The position numbers and the translations under genes were made by a program. From assembly GCF_009002475.1 (NCBI RefSeq), contig NZ_AP019860.1, positions 4,464,001 through 4,528,000 on the forward strand: DNA of 64,000 nt, read 5' to 3'. Of this stretch, positions 16,263-24,557 are shown piece by piece (the first letter of the stretch is position 1; the number at the start of each line of letters is the position of its first letter). This stretch comes from Candidatus Uabimicrobium amorphum. GTDB lineage: Bacteria; Planctomycetota; Uabimicrobiia; Uabimicrobiales; Uabimicrobiaceae. Under the pieces are notes generated by a model. That model did no database searches and was not told the DNA's origin. It saw only the letters and a program-made list of their open reading frames with translations.

Positions 16263-17882
16263 TTACGGTAACAATTCTTCGGTGCGGTCAATATGTTCCT
16301 GGTATATTTGCGCATGTTTTTTATTTAAATGCGCCTTGTAATCTTCATAAACCTCTGACAGTGGTAATGCCGGAGCTTTCCATGTGTGTTTGTATTGCGT
16401 TAATATAAAATCACCGAATTCGTACTCTTCCATTTCCGCCATAAGAACAAAATGATGTTTGTCGGTAACTAACATTCGTACATCCACCTCTTCCGGTGGA
16501 AGTTTAAGTTTACAATACTGCCTATTTCCCTCCACTTCTACATAGAATATGTCGGAAGCGCAGGTAATCATTTCCAATATACATTCGCGTACAAAGTGTG
16601 CTGGCAAATAAGATTGCCGTGCTATTTCGTCTGCCGTATCTCCTGTAATTTGAATGCCGATAAATGGAGGAGGATACTCTTCATAACGATTTTGTGCCAA
16701 GCGGAATAGAAAATCAAGTCGTACCCATTTTGACAGCGTTGTGTATTGTTGAAGGAATGTAATATCACGCATAATCCACGCGCGACCCGTGTTCGAAAGA
16801 TTCACATATTCGCAAGTTTGTGAAACATAACTGCCGAATAGGAAAACTACCCCCAGATAGTAAAACCATGTTAGAAATATAGGTATAAATGCGAAATTTC
16901 GCAAATTTTTATACAGTGAATTTAGCGGGAAAGTTGTGAACCACCAACGTCCAGCCATCCATAGAGTTGCGGCTACAAAAGCTCCAATGAATAAATTGCG
17001 ATGCGAAATACCCGTGATATTGATTTTGTATAAAAGAAAGAAGACAAGCGACGTAATAAATAACGAAATAAGCGCCGTGAACAACGTATTGAAAAATGTA
17101 TACGGTTCAATGAGTTTATCAATGGCTTTTTCACCAGAATATAAAACTATAATGGCGAGAATAAATACAAAGGGTAGCATGAAAAATACTACCAAGCGAT
17201 TTTTTATCGTTTTAAATGAGGGAATACGCCACAAAATTTTCATAATTTGTGATCGTCTACTCGATATAGGTAGGTTACCCCAAATGAGTGGGGAAACACT
17301 TTCTGCAAGGTTCGTCTTTATGTTGAGTAGTAAGGCAATATAAGCGATGGCCAACACGATAAAAAAACCTGCTCCGGGTAAAAAGTTACCGTGCTGATTG
17401 TAAAATTCACCTACAGCCTTATGAAAGGCATCTCCTAATTTGCGTGTAATGGAGAAGTTTACATACGCTAGTTGTTCTTCTTCTATTTTGTCGGGGACGG
17501 CTTTGTGTCTTAAGCAGTATTTTTTGAGTAAATCTTCGTATTCTTGTGCGGTTACCAAGTCACCACGAGAAGCCCCAAAATCGGGAGGGACATTTTGTAA
17601 TAAACGTTTTACTTTAACAGGCCACAAGAAGTGTAGTTCCATGAAACGCGTTGCTGCCTCCGGGTCTTGTAGAGGAGCTACAAAGATGGTGGATCCCATT
17701 GTTAAACCTAGATAGACAAATACAACTAAGTTTACGCATAGAATGTAGGACAATACACTTGCGCGTGTCAGGCCGTTGTTGTAGTAGAAGTCAATAAAAG
17801 GGCGCGATATTAGAATAAAAAATTGGATGGTTTGTCTTTTTAGATTTTCACTGTATGTTTTCCCGTTAGTTGGGTCACTCAT
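16263..17882 (-). CDS. YihY/BrkB-family membrane protein with soluble C-terminal domain
   Basis: A 539-aa protein. The YihY/BrkB core has about six TM helices, with a periplasmic loop carrying NVPPDFGAS and a final segment with FAFIPIFLTWFYYLGVVFLFG. This family was once called RNase BN by mistake and its transport role is unsettled. From about residue 385 a soluble domain of 150 residues follows. Its start (ITGDTADEIARQSYLPAHFV) looks like a winged-helix turn, as in other BrkB proteins with a C-terminal HTH-like domain. ATG 17882 is chosen; an in-frame TTG lies 9 nt upstream. Confidence 0.8.
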   Translation of the reverse strand: MSDPTNGKTYSENLKRQTIQFFILISRPFIDFYYNNGLTRASVLSYILCVNLVVFVYLGLTMGSTIFVAPLQDPEAATRFMELHFLWPVKVKRLLQNVPPDFGASRGDLVTAQEYEDLLKKYCLRHKAVPDKIEEEQLAYVNFSITRKLGDAFHKAVGEFYNQHGNFLPGAGFFIVLAIAYIALLLNIKTNLAESVSPLIWGNLPISSRRSQIMKILWRIPSFKTIKNRLVVFFMLPFVFILAIIVLYSGEKAIDKLIEPYTFFNTLFTALISLFITSLVFFLLYKINITGISHRNLFIGAFVAATLWMAGRWWFTTFPLNSLYKNLRNFAFIPIFLTWFYYLGVVFLFGSYVSQTCEYVNLSNTGRAWIMRDITFLQQYTTLSKWVRLDFLFRLAQNRYEEYPPPFIGIQITGDTADEIARQSYLPAHFVRECILEMITCASDIFYVEVEGNRQYCKLKLPPEEVDVRMLVTDKHHFVLMAEMEEYEFGDFILTQYKHTWKAPALPLSEVYEDYKAHLNKKHAQIYQEHIDRTEELLP

Positions 17883-18034
17883 TACCTTCAACCTATGATA
17901 TGTGGAGTAGAGTTATCGACAAAAGTTTTGTTGTGGGTGAAAAGAACAAAACTCCAGAACTTTTATTTTGTTAGGTCACTTACCTGATTATAGCAAAAAA
18001 TTTGTTGAGTAAAAGACTTATTTTGCCGTGGTGA

Positions 18035-18433
18035 CTAATGCCTATACAAAAGGCGTTCGAGAACCAAATAAATAATATTCGTCGCGACCATTAGGCCGCC
18101 AGCAATTAAGTATACTGCTGCTTGAGTAGCGTATTGCGAATGTTCGTACTCGTTGTAGGTAAAAACGCCACCTAGGACAATACCGGCAATGATAAATAAT
18201 ATATGCCAATATATATATACGTGATTTGTCATTAAGGCAAATAGCATAAGCATTGTGCTCATCGCAAAAAGTAGAGCACAACATAAGATTTCCAAGTCTC
18301 TTGAATGTTTTAACTGTTCGAATGCCCTACTCCAATTGATTTTTTTGAAAAAGTTTACTAACTCGGTTTGGGGGTCTGCAACCAGCACGGCACCTCCAAA
18401 TAAGCATACTAATAGCAGATATAACTTTCTCAT
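18035..18433 (-). CDS. Small membrane protein of unknown function
   Basis: A 132-aa protein with a signal peptide (cleavage near VLVA-DP), a short charged periplasmic segment, and three hydrophobic helices (about 48-67, 73-95, 105-127). No family is recognised. The start is 3 nt after the obg stop codon, so it is in the obg transcript. Confidence 0.65.
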   Translation of the reverse strand: MRKLYLLLVCLFGGAVLVADPQTELVNFFKKINWSRAFEQLKHSRDLEILCCALLFAMSTMLMLFALMTNHVYIYWHILFIIAGIVLGGVFTYNEYEHSQYATQAAVYLIAGGLMVATNIIYLVLERLLYRH

Positions 18434-18436
18434 GTG

Positions 18437-19438
18437 TTATTCCTCATCATTTTTCGATGCTTGTGCCGATTCATAGAGCGCAAACAAAAGTTGTTGTAAA
18501 CCTTGTCCAGTTACCGACGAAATTTGATAGACTTTTTGTCCAACTTCTTTTGCAAAATCTTCATATATTTGTTCTGAACCGGGTATATCCATTTTGCTTG
18601 CGGTAATTAGATATTTTTTTTCACTGAGGACTTTACTGTGAGACTTGAGTTCCTTTTGTAGAATTTCTAGTGATTCTTTAGGGGACTGAGCTTGGTCAGG
18701 AGTCATTTCTAAAACGTACAGTAGTGTTCTCGTTCGTTCAATGTGTCGTAAAAAGCGATCTCCGAGACCTACCCCTTTATGTGCACCTTCGATAAGACCA
18801 GGAATATCAGCGATTACCATTGTTTGATACTCTGAAAGTTGTGCAATGCCTAATTGTGGCTCTAAAGTTGTAAATGGGTAATCCGCAATTTTTGGCTTTG
18901 CGGCGGAAACGCGCGAAAGTAAAGTTGACTTTCCTGCGTTGGGAAAACCTACAAGTCCGACATCGGCAATTAATTTGAGGTCGAGTTGTAGGTATTTATC
19001 TTCTCCTGGTTGGCCGTTCTCCGCCTCTCTAGGAGTTTGGTGAGTTGCCGTAGCAAAGTGCACGTTACCACGTCCACCTTTGCCACCTTTTACTACAACG
19101 ACTTCGCTTTGGTGTTCTGTTAAATCAGCAATGAGTTCACCTTGTTCGTCACGGATAATAGTTCCTATGGGAACTTTGATGATTAAGTCGTTTGCTGAAC
19201 GACCCGTACATTTTTTACCTTTGCCATTTTCTCCATTTTTGGCAATGAATTTACGTGAGCGGATCAATTCGAGTAAAGTGGAGCAGTGAGTGTTGGCACG
19301 AATAATAACATCCCCGCCTTTCCCTCCGTCTCCCCCGTCAGGGCCACCTTTGGGTATATACTTTTCACGGCGAAATGAAACACAACCATTTCCACCATCG
19401 CCCGAACGAACATATATTTTTGCTTCATCTTTAAACAT
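18437..19438 (-). CDS. obg: Obg-family GTPase (ObgE/CgtA)
   Basis: A 333-aa essential-type GTPase associated with 50S ribosomal subunits. Residues 1-158 are the glycine-rich Obg fold (GGNGCVSFRREKYIPKGGPDGG). The G domain has G1 GFPNAGKST near 165-173, switch-I YPFTTLEPQLG, G3 DIPGLIEGAHKGVGLG, and an Obg-family G4 in the form TASKMD. The protein lacks the long C-terminal extension of some homologues, so it is a compact version. It leads a minus-strand gene group. Confidence 0.95.
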   Translation of the reverse strand: MFKDEAKIYVRSGDGGNGCVSFRREKYIPKGGPDGGDGGKGGDVIIRANTHCSTLLELIRSRKFIAKNGENGKGKKCTGRSANDLIIKVPIGTIIRDEQGELIADLTEHQSEVVVVKGGKGGRGNVHFATATHQTPREAENGQPGEDKYLQLDLKLIADVGLVGFPNAGKSTLLSRVSAAKPKIADYPFTTLEPQLGIAQLSEYQTMVIADIPGLIEGAHKGVGLGDRFLRHIERTRTLLYVLEMTPDQAQSPKESLEILQKELKSHSKVLSEKKYLITASKMDIPGSEQIYEDFAKEVGQKVYQISSVTGQGLQQLLFALYESAQASKNDEE

Positions 19439-19536
19439 CTTTGTTACCTAATTCTAGTGATTCAACTTCAAGAGAGGCATCACTCCTATCTCTTGTTTTT
19501 TTTACTACTTCGTGATACAATGTCGACTTATTACAT

Positions 19537-19580
19537 TATAATAGGGCACATTGCCAATTAGCAAACAATAATAGGATAAT
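19537..19580 (+). promoter_or_regulatory. Candidate promoter(s) for the hydrolase/glycan operon
   Basis: The 205-bp gap upstream of the hydrolase gene contains TATAAT at 19537-19542. It also contains TTGCCA (19551-19556) with GATAAT (19575-19580) at an 18-bp spacing. The second pair is the better sigma-70-like candidate. Confidence 0.35.
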
Positions 19581-19643
19581 GTTTGCATTTGTCGAAAATT
19601 TAGAAAGGAAGCGAGTATACAATGTCATGCTCGCAATAAAAAC

Positions 19644-20525
19644 ATGACCGCATTGTATCGCTACTCAAAAAAAACACTTATGTTTTTTATCGTTATGCTG
19701 GTTATTTTCAATATTTGGATATTCGTTTTTGCTATATACGAATACTCGGTGTCATGGGGAGAAAATACGTCGTGGTGTACGGAAGAACAATTGCTGAAGC
19801 CCGAACAAGACTCACGGCGCTGTGTTGTGATGGTCCATGGTTTTGGGGGAAGCCCTTTTGATTTTAAACCTTTGGCCTCGCAGTTAGCAAAAAATGGATT
19901 TTTAGTACGCATCCCTATTATGCCTGGACAGACGAAGGACTATTTGGCGTACAATCGCGGGAAATTTACCCATGCTTTTTTTATTAAGTGGCTCCGCGAA
20001 ATAATTAAAGAAGAGCAGGAACGTTTTGGCCGAAAGCCCTATCTCATTGGTTTTTCGATGGGGGCAACTTTATCTACAGTTCTTGCTGCTGAGGATGGCA
20101 TTGATAAATTGGTTCTAATCGCACCTTTTTACTCTTTACCGAAATACCACAATGCATTGGTCAATTTTAATAAACTTTTTGGATTTGTTTTGCCTGTGGT
20201 ACCTAAACTCGCCAGTGGCCAATTATACTCTAAAGAAGGTCGCAATACTTATATACCTGGGACTTTTCTCGTTTCATCACTTGCTTTTCGTCAGTTGAAT
20301 TTTCTTGCATCGGAAGCCATAGACGTGGCTCCAAAGTTATCTATTCCCACTCTTATTGTTGCTTCGCGCAATGATAAAGTAATTTCTTTTGCGAAAATCA
20401 ATGAATTGTTTTCACAACATAGCAATGTGACGATTAATGAATATCCACGTAGCAATCACATAATGTTGTATGATTACGAATGCGATGCGATCATCGCAGA
20501 TGTTGTTTCCTTTTGCAATGAATAA
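19644..20525 (+). CDS. Membrane-anchored alpha/beta hydrolase
   Basis: A 293-aa serine hydrolase of the carboxylesterase/monoacylglycerol-lipase type. A TM anchor (about 10-32) is followed by HGFGGSP (oxyanion region), the nucleophile elbow GFSMG (Ser about 136), the acid in SRNDKVI and the His in SNHIML. The substrate is probably an acyl ester. No clear ribosome site precedes ATG 19644. An AAGGAAG site instead precedes a five-codon mini-ORF at 19622 (MSCSQ), a possible leader. It is first gene of a tightly spaced five-gene group. Confidence 0.82.
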   Translation: MTALYRYSKKTLMFFIVMLVIFNIWIFVFAIYEYSVSWGENTSWCTEEQLLKPEQDSRRCVVMVHGFGGSPFDFKPLASQLAKNGFLVRIPIMPGQTKDYLAYNRGKFTHAFFIKWLREIIKEEQERFGRKPYLIGFSMGATLSTVLAAEDGIDKLVLIAPFYSLPKYHNALVNFNKLFGFVLPVVPKLASGQLYSKEGRNTYIPGTFLVSSLAFRQLNFLASEAIDVAPKLSIPTLIVASRNDKVISFAKINELFSQHSNVTINEYPRSNHIMLYDYECDAIIADVVSFCNE

Positions 20526-20536
20526 TGGAATAAAAA

Positions 20537-21601
20537 TTGTTTATTATTGGTTACGATATAAGTGTATTACAAGGTACACGTTTGACAGGGGTAGAAAAAT
20601 TAGCAAAATATTTATTTGCCCATTTATGGAAGCTAACCCCTGAACACCAACACGTTTTATTTTGCCACACAGCCCCTAGTCATTTATCTCTTCCGGAAAA
20701 TGTTAAAATATGTGAAGTTCCCAAAGGAAAATTGTGGCGCTACACCAATTTACCTATCTACATCCGCCGTAATAAATGCCAAATTTTTATTTCTCCTGTT
20801 GCAGCCTTACCTGGTTTTTGTGGCATACCAAAACTAGCGTATATTCATGAGTGCCCCTGGCTTCATGATTGTGCAGAAAAAATTTCATGGAAACATCGTA
20901 CTGCTTTATGGCTTGCCGCTTTAAGATGCGAAATATTGCTGACGAACTCACAATGTACCAAAGAAGACATAAAGCGCGAACTTCCTTTTTCACCAAAACA
21001 AATCAAAATCATTCCTCCTGCCGCAGATCCCTTTGATAAAACAATGAAAAAACCGCTTCATGAAGTTTTCGGTCACTATGGTATTCCCCAAGGGAATTAT
21101 TGCTTATTTGTTTCAACAATACGTCCCAAAAAAAACATTCAATTGCTGTTGGAAACGTTTCAAAATTTACCGGAAATAAATTTAATCTGTGTGGGAAAAA
21201 TACAAGATGCAAGTATAATAAATAACAAACCAAAGAATGTCTTTTTCACTGGTTATGCTCCCCAAGAAGATTTACTTTCTCTTTATGAAGGTGCACAGTG
21301 CTTTTTGTACGTATCACGTAATGAAGGTTTTGGGATTCCTATTCTGGAAGCTTTCGCTCATGGGTGTCCAGTTGTCGCATCTCGTTGCGGCTCTATTCCT
21401 GAGGTGGCAGGGGATGCCGCTTGCTACATTGAAAGTTGGAAAAGTGACGAATTGCGTAGCATTATCATAAATCTAATCAATGATAGCAATCAAAGACAAA
21501 TTATGATACAAAAGGGAAAAATACAAGCAAATAAATATAACTGGGAAACAAGTGCACAGCATTTGTTCCAATTGGTAGAAAACGTTTTAAACAGAAAGTA
21601 A
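20537..21601 (+). CDS. GT4-type glycosyltransferase
   Basis: A 354-aa GT-B enzyme with TTG start, 11 nt after the hydrolase stop. The N-terminus FIIGYDISVLQGTRLTGVE is the mannosyltransferase-like (WbaZ-type) donor loop. The C-terminal half has STIRPKKNI, the EX7E motif in NEGFGIPILEAF and GSIPEVAGDAA, typical of GT4. It probably adds a hexose to a surface polysaccharide; the UDP-glucose dehydrogenase two genes downstream supports that context. Confidence 0.87.
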   Translation: MFIIGYDISVLQGTRLTGVEKLAKYLFAHLWKLTPEHQHVLFCHTAPSHLSLPENVKICEVPKGKLWRYTNLPIYIRRNKCQIFISPVAALPGFCGIPKLAYIHECPWLHDCAEKISWKHRTALWLAALRCEILLTNSQCTKEDIKRELPFSPKQIKIIPPAADPFDKTMKKPLHEVFGHYGIPQGNYCLFVSTIRPKKNIQLLLETFQNLPEINLICVGKIQDASIINNKPKNVFFTGYAPQEDLLSLYEGAQCFLYVSRNEGFGIPILEAFAHGCPVVASRCGSIPEVAGDAACYIESWKSDELRSIIINLINDSNQRQIMIQKGKIQANKYNWETSAQHLFQLVENVLNRK

Positions 21602-21604
21602 ACA

Positions 21605-22168
21605 ATGGAATTAAAAAAACCCAAAGTCTATGCAACACGTGTTCTGCATGAGGCGCGAAAATTGAAACTTATTGAGGAAGACTTGGAGTTTCCCGATGGT
21701 CACAAAGAAACATGGGAGCATGTGGTACTAAAAGAACCAGGGGCTAAGGTATTGGCTGTTACGGATAACGACGAACTCATTATGGTACGCGAATATCGTG
21801 GAGCTGCGGGCGAATATGTATTGCGTATCCCCACAGGGGCGATTGAGCCTGGGGAAAAGCCAGATGAAGCAGCCGTGCGTGAGTTGCAAGAAGAGGTAGG
21901 GTACTTTCCGCAAACGTTAGAGTTTATTGAAGAACAAAAGCCTATGAGTACTTTTTTTAAGGCTTATGCATTTATTTTTTATGCGACAAATCTACAGAAA
22001 AAAAGCTTAGAGCGCGATGCCGGTGAACAAGATATGCAGGTTGCGCACATACCTTTAGAAAAAGTTTATGAGATGATTTTCGATATGGAAATTTCTGATC
22101 CACAAACTATTTATGCCATTCTAAGATTACGCAAACATTTGAAGGATAAAACGAAAAATGAAGGTTAG
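21605..22168 (+). CDS. NUDIX hydrolase (ADP-ribose pyrophosphatase-like)
   Basis: A 187-aa protein with a complete NUDIX box GAIEPGEKPDEAAVRELQEE-VG near residues 79-101, matching GX5EX7REUXEEXGU. The N-terminal beta domain is like ADP-ribose pyrophosphatases, which cleave ADP-ribose or sugar nucleotides. A sugar-nucleotide substrate would fit the neighbours (inference). It begins 3 nt after the glycosyltransferase and overlaps the next gene by 11 nt. Confidence 0.88.
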   Translation: MELKKPKVYATRVLHEARKLKLIEEDLEFPDGHKETWEHVVLKEPGAKVLAVTDNDELIMVREYRGAAGEYVLRIPTGAIEPGEKPDEAAVRELQEEVGYFPQTLEFIEEQKPMSTFFKAYAFIFYATNLQKKSLERDAGEQDMQVAHIPLEKVYEMIFDMEISDPQTIYAILRLRKHLKDKTKNEG

Positions 22169-23489
22169 TATTGTTGGTACTGGTTATGTTGGTTTGGTAA
22201 CAGGAGTTTTGTTTGCCGATAAAGGACATGATGTCTTATGTATCGAAAACAATCGTCATAAGTTGCAAAAACTACAAAACGGGCAAGTTCCCTTTTATGA
22301 GCCTGGGCTTCAGGAATTGATGACGAAAAACAAATCGCGTTTGCGCTTTAGCGATAGTATCGAAGAAGGTGTCAAACATGCCAAAGCAATATTTGTTGCT
22401 GTAGGCACACCTGCGCTTGCCAGCGGCGAACCTGATATGACATATATCGAACGAGTGGCAATGGAGATTGCTCAATATCTTGACGGTTATCGTTTGATTG
22501 TCGAGAAAAGCACCGTGCCGGTTCACACAAGTGAAAAAATTCACGAAACAATAAAACGTTTTGCTCCGCAAGGGGTCGAATTTGAAGTCGCTTCTAATCC
22601 TGAATTCTTACGCGAAGGACAGGCTTTGGAAGACGCATTTAACCCCGATCGTATTGTATTTGGTGTTCCGTCTGTGAAAGCGGAGAAAATTTTAAGCGAA
22701 ATTTACAAAGATTTTTCAGCCCCCTTAATCGTGACCAATGTCAATAGCGCCGAAATTATCAAGCACGCGGCAAATTCTTTTTTGGCGATGAAAATATCTT
22801 ACATTAATGCGGTGGCCAGCATTTGTGAACTTTCCGGGGCGAACATTGAAGAAGTTGCAAAGGGAATTGGCTTAGATCGACGTATTGGTGAGCACTTTTT
22901 GAGAGCAGGTGTTGGTTATGGGGGGAGTTGTTTTCCCAAGGATGTCGACGCATTTGTCAATATATCTCGTGAATTAGGCTATGATTTTGCCTTATTAGAA
23001 GAAGTACAAAAAATTAACCACAGGCAGAAAAAGCGTTTTTTAAAGAAAATTAAAGAGACTTTATGGGTAGTAAAAAATAAAACGATTGCTATTTGGGGAC
23101 TTTCTTTTAAACCAAACACAGATGATATGCGCGAAGCGCCGGCTTTAGATGTTATTAATGAATTGAAGCGTGAACAAGCAAAAATCAAAATCTATGACCC
23201 TCAAGCAATTCAAAAAGCAAATGAAATTCTACAAATGCCTGCAATCGATAACCATACACAACATCTACAACAAACGTTGCAAGATGTTGAGCTATGCTCA
23301 TGCGCATACGATGTAGTAACTGATGTTGATTGTTTGCTTATATTGACGGAGTGGGCAGAATTCGACTCTCCCGATTGGGAAGTTATCAAACAAAAAATGA
23401 AACAGAAAATTGTTATAGACGGTCGTAATATGTACGATCCCAAGAAAATGGAACAACTAGGATTTATATATAAAAGTGTTGGTAGATAA
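22158..23489 (+). CDS. ugd: UDP-glucose 6-dehydrogenase
   Basis: A 443-aa NAD-dependent enzyme oxidising UDP-glucose to UDP-glucuronate. The N-terminal Rossmann motif GTGYVGLVTG (residues 7-16), SNPEFLREG, NSFLAMKISYINA and the catalytic-Cys segment GYGGSCFPKD near residue 258 are all intact. The C-terminal UDP-binding domain starts at WGLSFKPNTDDMREAP. Length is normal. It overlaps both neighbours (11 and 14 nt), showing operon structure, and supplies precursor for an acidic surface glycan. Confidence 0.95.
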   Translation: MKVSIVGTGYVGLVTGVLFADKGHDVLCIENNRHKLQKLQNGQVPFYEPGLQELMTKNKSRLRFSDSIEEGVKHAKAIFVAVGTPALASGEPDMTYIERVAMEIAQYLDGYRLIVEKSTVPVHTSEKIHETIKRFAPQGVEFEVASNPEFLREGQALEDAFNPDRIVFGVPSVKAEKILSEIYKDFSAPLIVTNVNSAEIIKHAANSFLAMKISYINAVASICELSGANIEEVAKGIGLDRRIGEHFLRAGVGYGGSCFPKDVDAFVNISRELGYDFALLEEVQKINHRQKKRFLKKIKETLWVVKNKTIAIWGLSFKPNTDDMREAPALDVINELKREQAKIKIYDPQAIQKANEILQMPAIDNHTQHLQQTLQDVELCSCAYDVVTDVDCLLILTEWAEFDSPDWEVIKQKMKQKIVIDGRNMYDPKKMEQLGFIYKSVGR

Positions 23490-24492
23490 ACCTTCTCCAC
23501 CGCAAGTCAATCGTCTCGTTGTTTTTTTTGTCATGGCTGTGACTACAGTAGCTTTAGGAATAAAATACTTCTACATCGAAAATTTCCACTGGTACTTTAG
23601 TGGGATTTGTAGTGTGTTTTTAGGAGTTTTATTTCAGAGATTTTCATCACTTAATTATTGTGACGACAGTCGTGTCTATTGTGATGTCGGACTTGCAAAT
23701 TATATTACATTGTTTCGCGGTGGTTGTATTGCCATCATGAGTGGTTATTTGGGAAATTCTTTGGATTTATTTTTGGCATTTTTGTATTTATTTGTCGTTG
23801 TTCTCGATGTTGCTGATGGTTTTGTTGCGCGTATGACAAATCACATAAGTGTATTTGGCGAAAAAATGGATACAGAATGTGATGCTCTTGGTATGTTTGT
23901 TGCCACAGTAATTTGTGTACAACAACAGCAGTTGCCTATGGTGTATATTTTTGTTGGTTTATTTCGCTATTTTTTTATTTTACACATCTTGTGCCGACGC
24001 AATAAAGAATTGTTTGCGCTTCCTCCCAGTAATTTTCGTCGTTTTCTTGCTGGCCTTCACATGGTTTTTATTGCTGTCGCCTTGTTTCCAATGGTGGACC
24101 CTGTTGTTCTCACACCAATTTCTTTTGTGTTTGTCTTACCATTTTATACTATATTTATCCGGGATTGGTTGTGGGTTATAGGTGTTTTACCCGACAAAAA
24201 AGGGTATTATACTGCGATCAGTAGTTTGTGCTCTCTATGTTTTTTTAAAATAATTCCCATATTGTTGAGTGGCTCTCTTTTTTTTGTTTTTGCCGTTGAT
24301 CATGTAAGTATCGGCATTAGCTCGTTGCTTTTTTTATGCTCTTTTAGCAATTTATTGCAAATAAGTATTCGATTTACATCATTGCTAGTTATAATATTGT
24401 TTTGTTTTACGTTCGTTTTTATGACTCCTGGTTTATACACAACAACTGCATTAGCGATTATTGTAGTTTTTTTAGGGAGTAATATTCGTTAA
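23476..24492 (+). CDS. CDP-alcohol phosphatidyltransferase family membrane protein
   Basis: A 338-aa integral membrane enzyme with GTG start inside the end of ugd. The full signature DX2DGX2ARX8GX3DX3D is present around residues 112-134 (DVADGFVAR...GEKMDTECD). About nine TM helices follow, more than a typical 190-aa PgsA-like enzyme. It should transfer a phospho-alcohol from a CDP-activated donor to a second alcohol; substrates are unknown. It ends the polysaccharide/envelope operon. Confidence 0.85.
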   Translation: MLVDKPSPPQVNRLVVFFVMAVTTVALGIKYFYIENFHWYFSGICSVFLGVLFQRFSSLNYCDDSRVYCDVGLANYITLFRGGCIAIMSGYLGNSLDLFLAFLYLFVVVLDVADGFVARMTNHISVFGEKMDTECDALGMFVATVICVQQQQLPMVYIFVGLFRYFFILHILCRRNKELFALPPSNFRRFLAGLHMVFIAVALFPMVDPVVLTPISFVFVLPFYTIFIRDWLWVIGVLPDKKGYYTAISSLCSLCFFKIIPILLSGSLFFVFAVDHVSIGISSLLFLCSFSNLLQISIRFTSLLVIILFCFTFVFMTPGLYTTTALAIIVVFLGSNIR

Positions 24493-24557
24493 TACTATAG
24501 AGCGCAGTTTTAACGGATATAAAATTTGTCGATAATCAGGCGGAGAGGTCAGGAGCT

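Noticed and set aside
18042..18284. 80-aa minus-strand frame
   Set aside because: Overlaps the 18035-18433 membrane protein in another frame and lacks a ribosome site.
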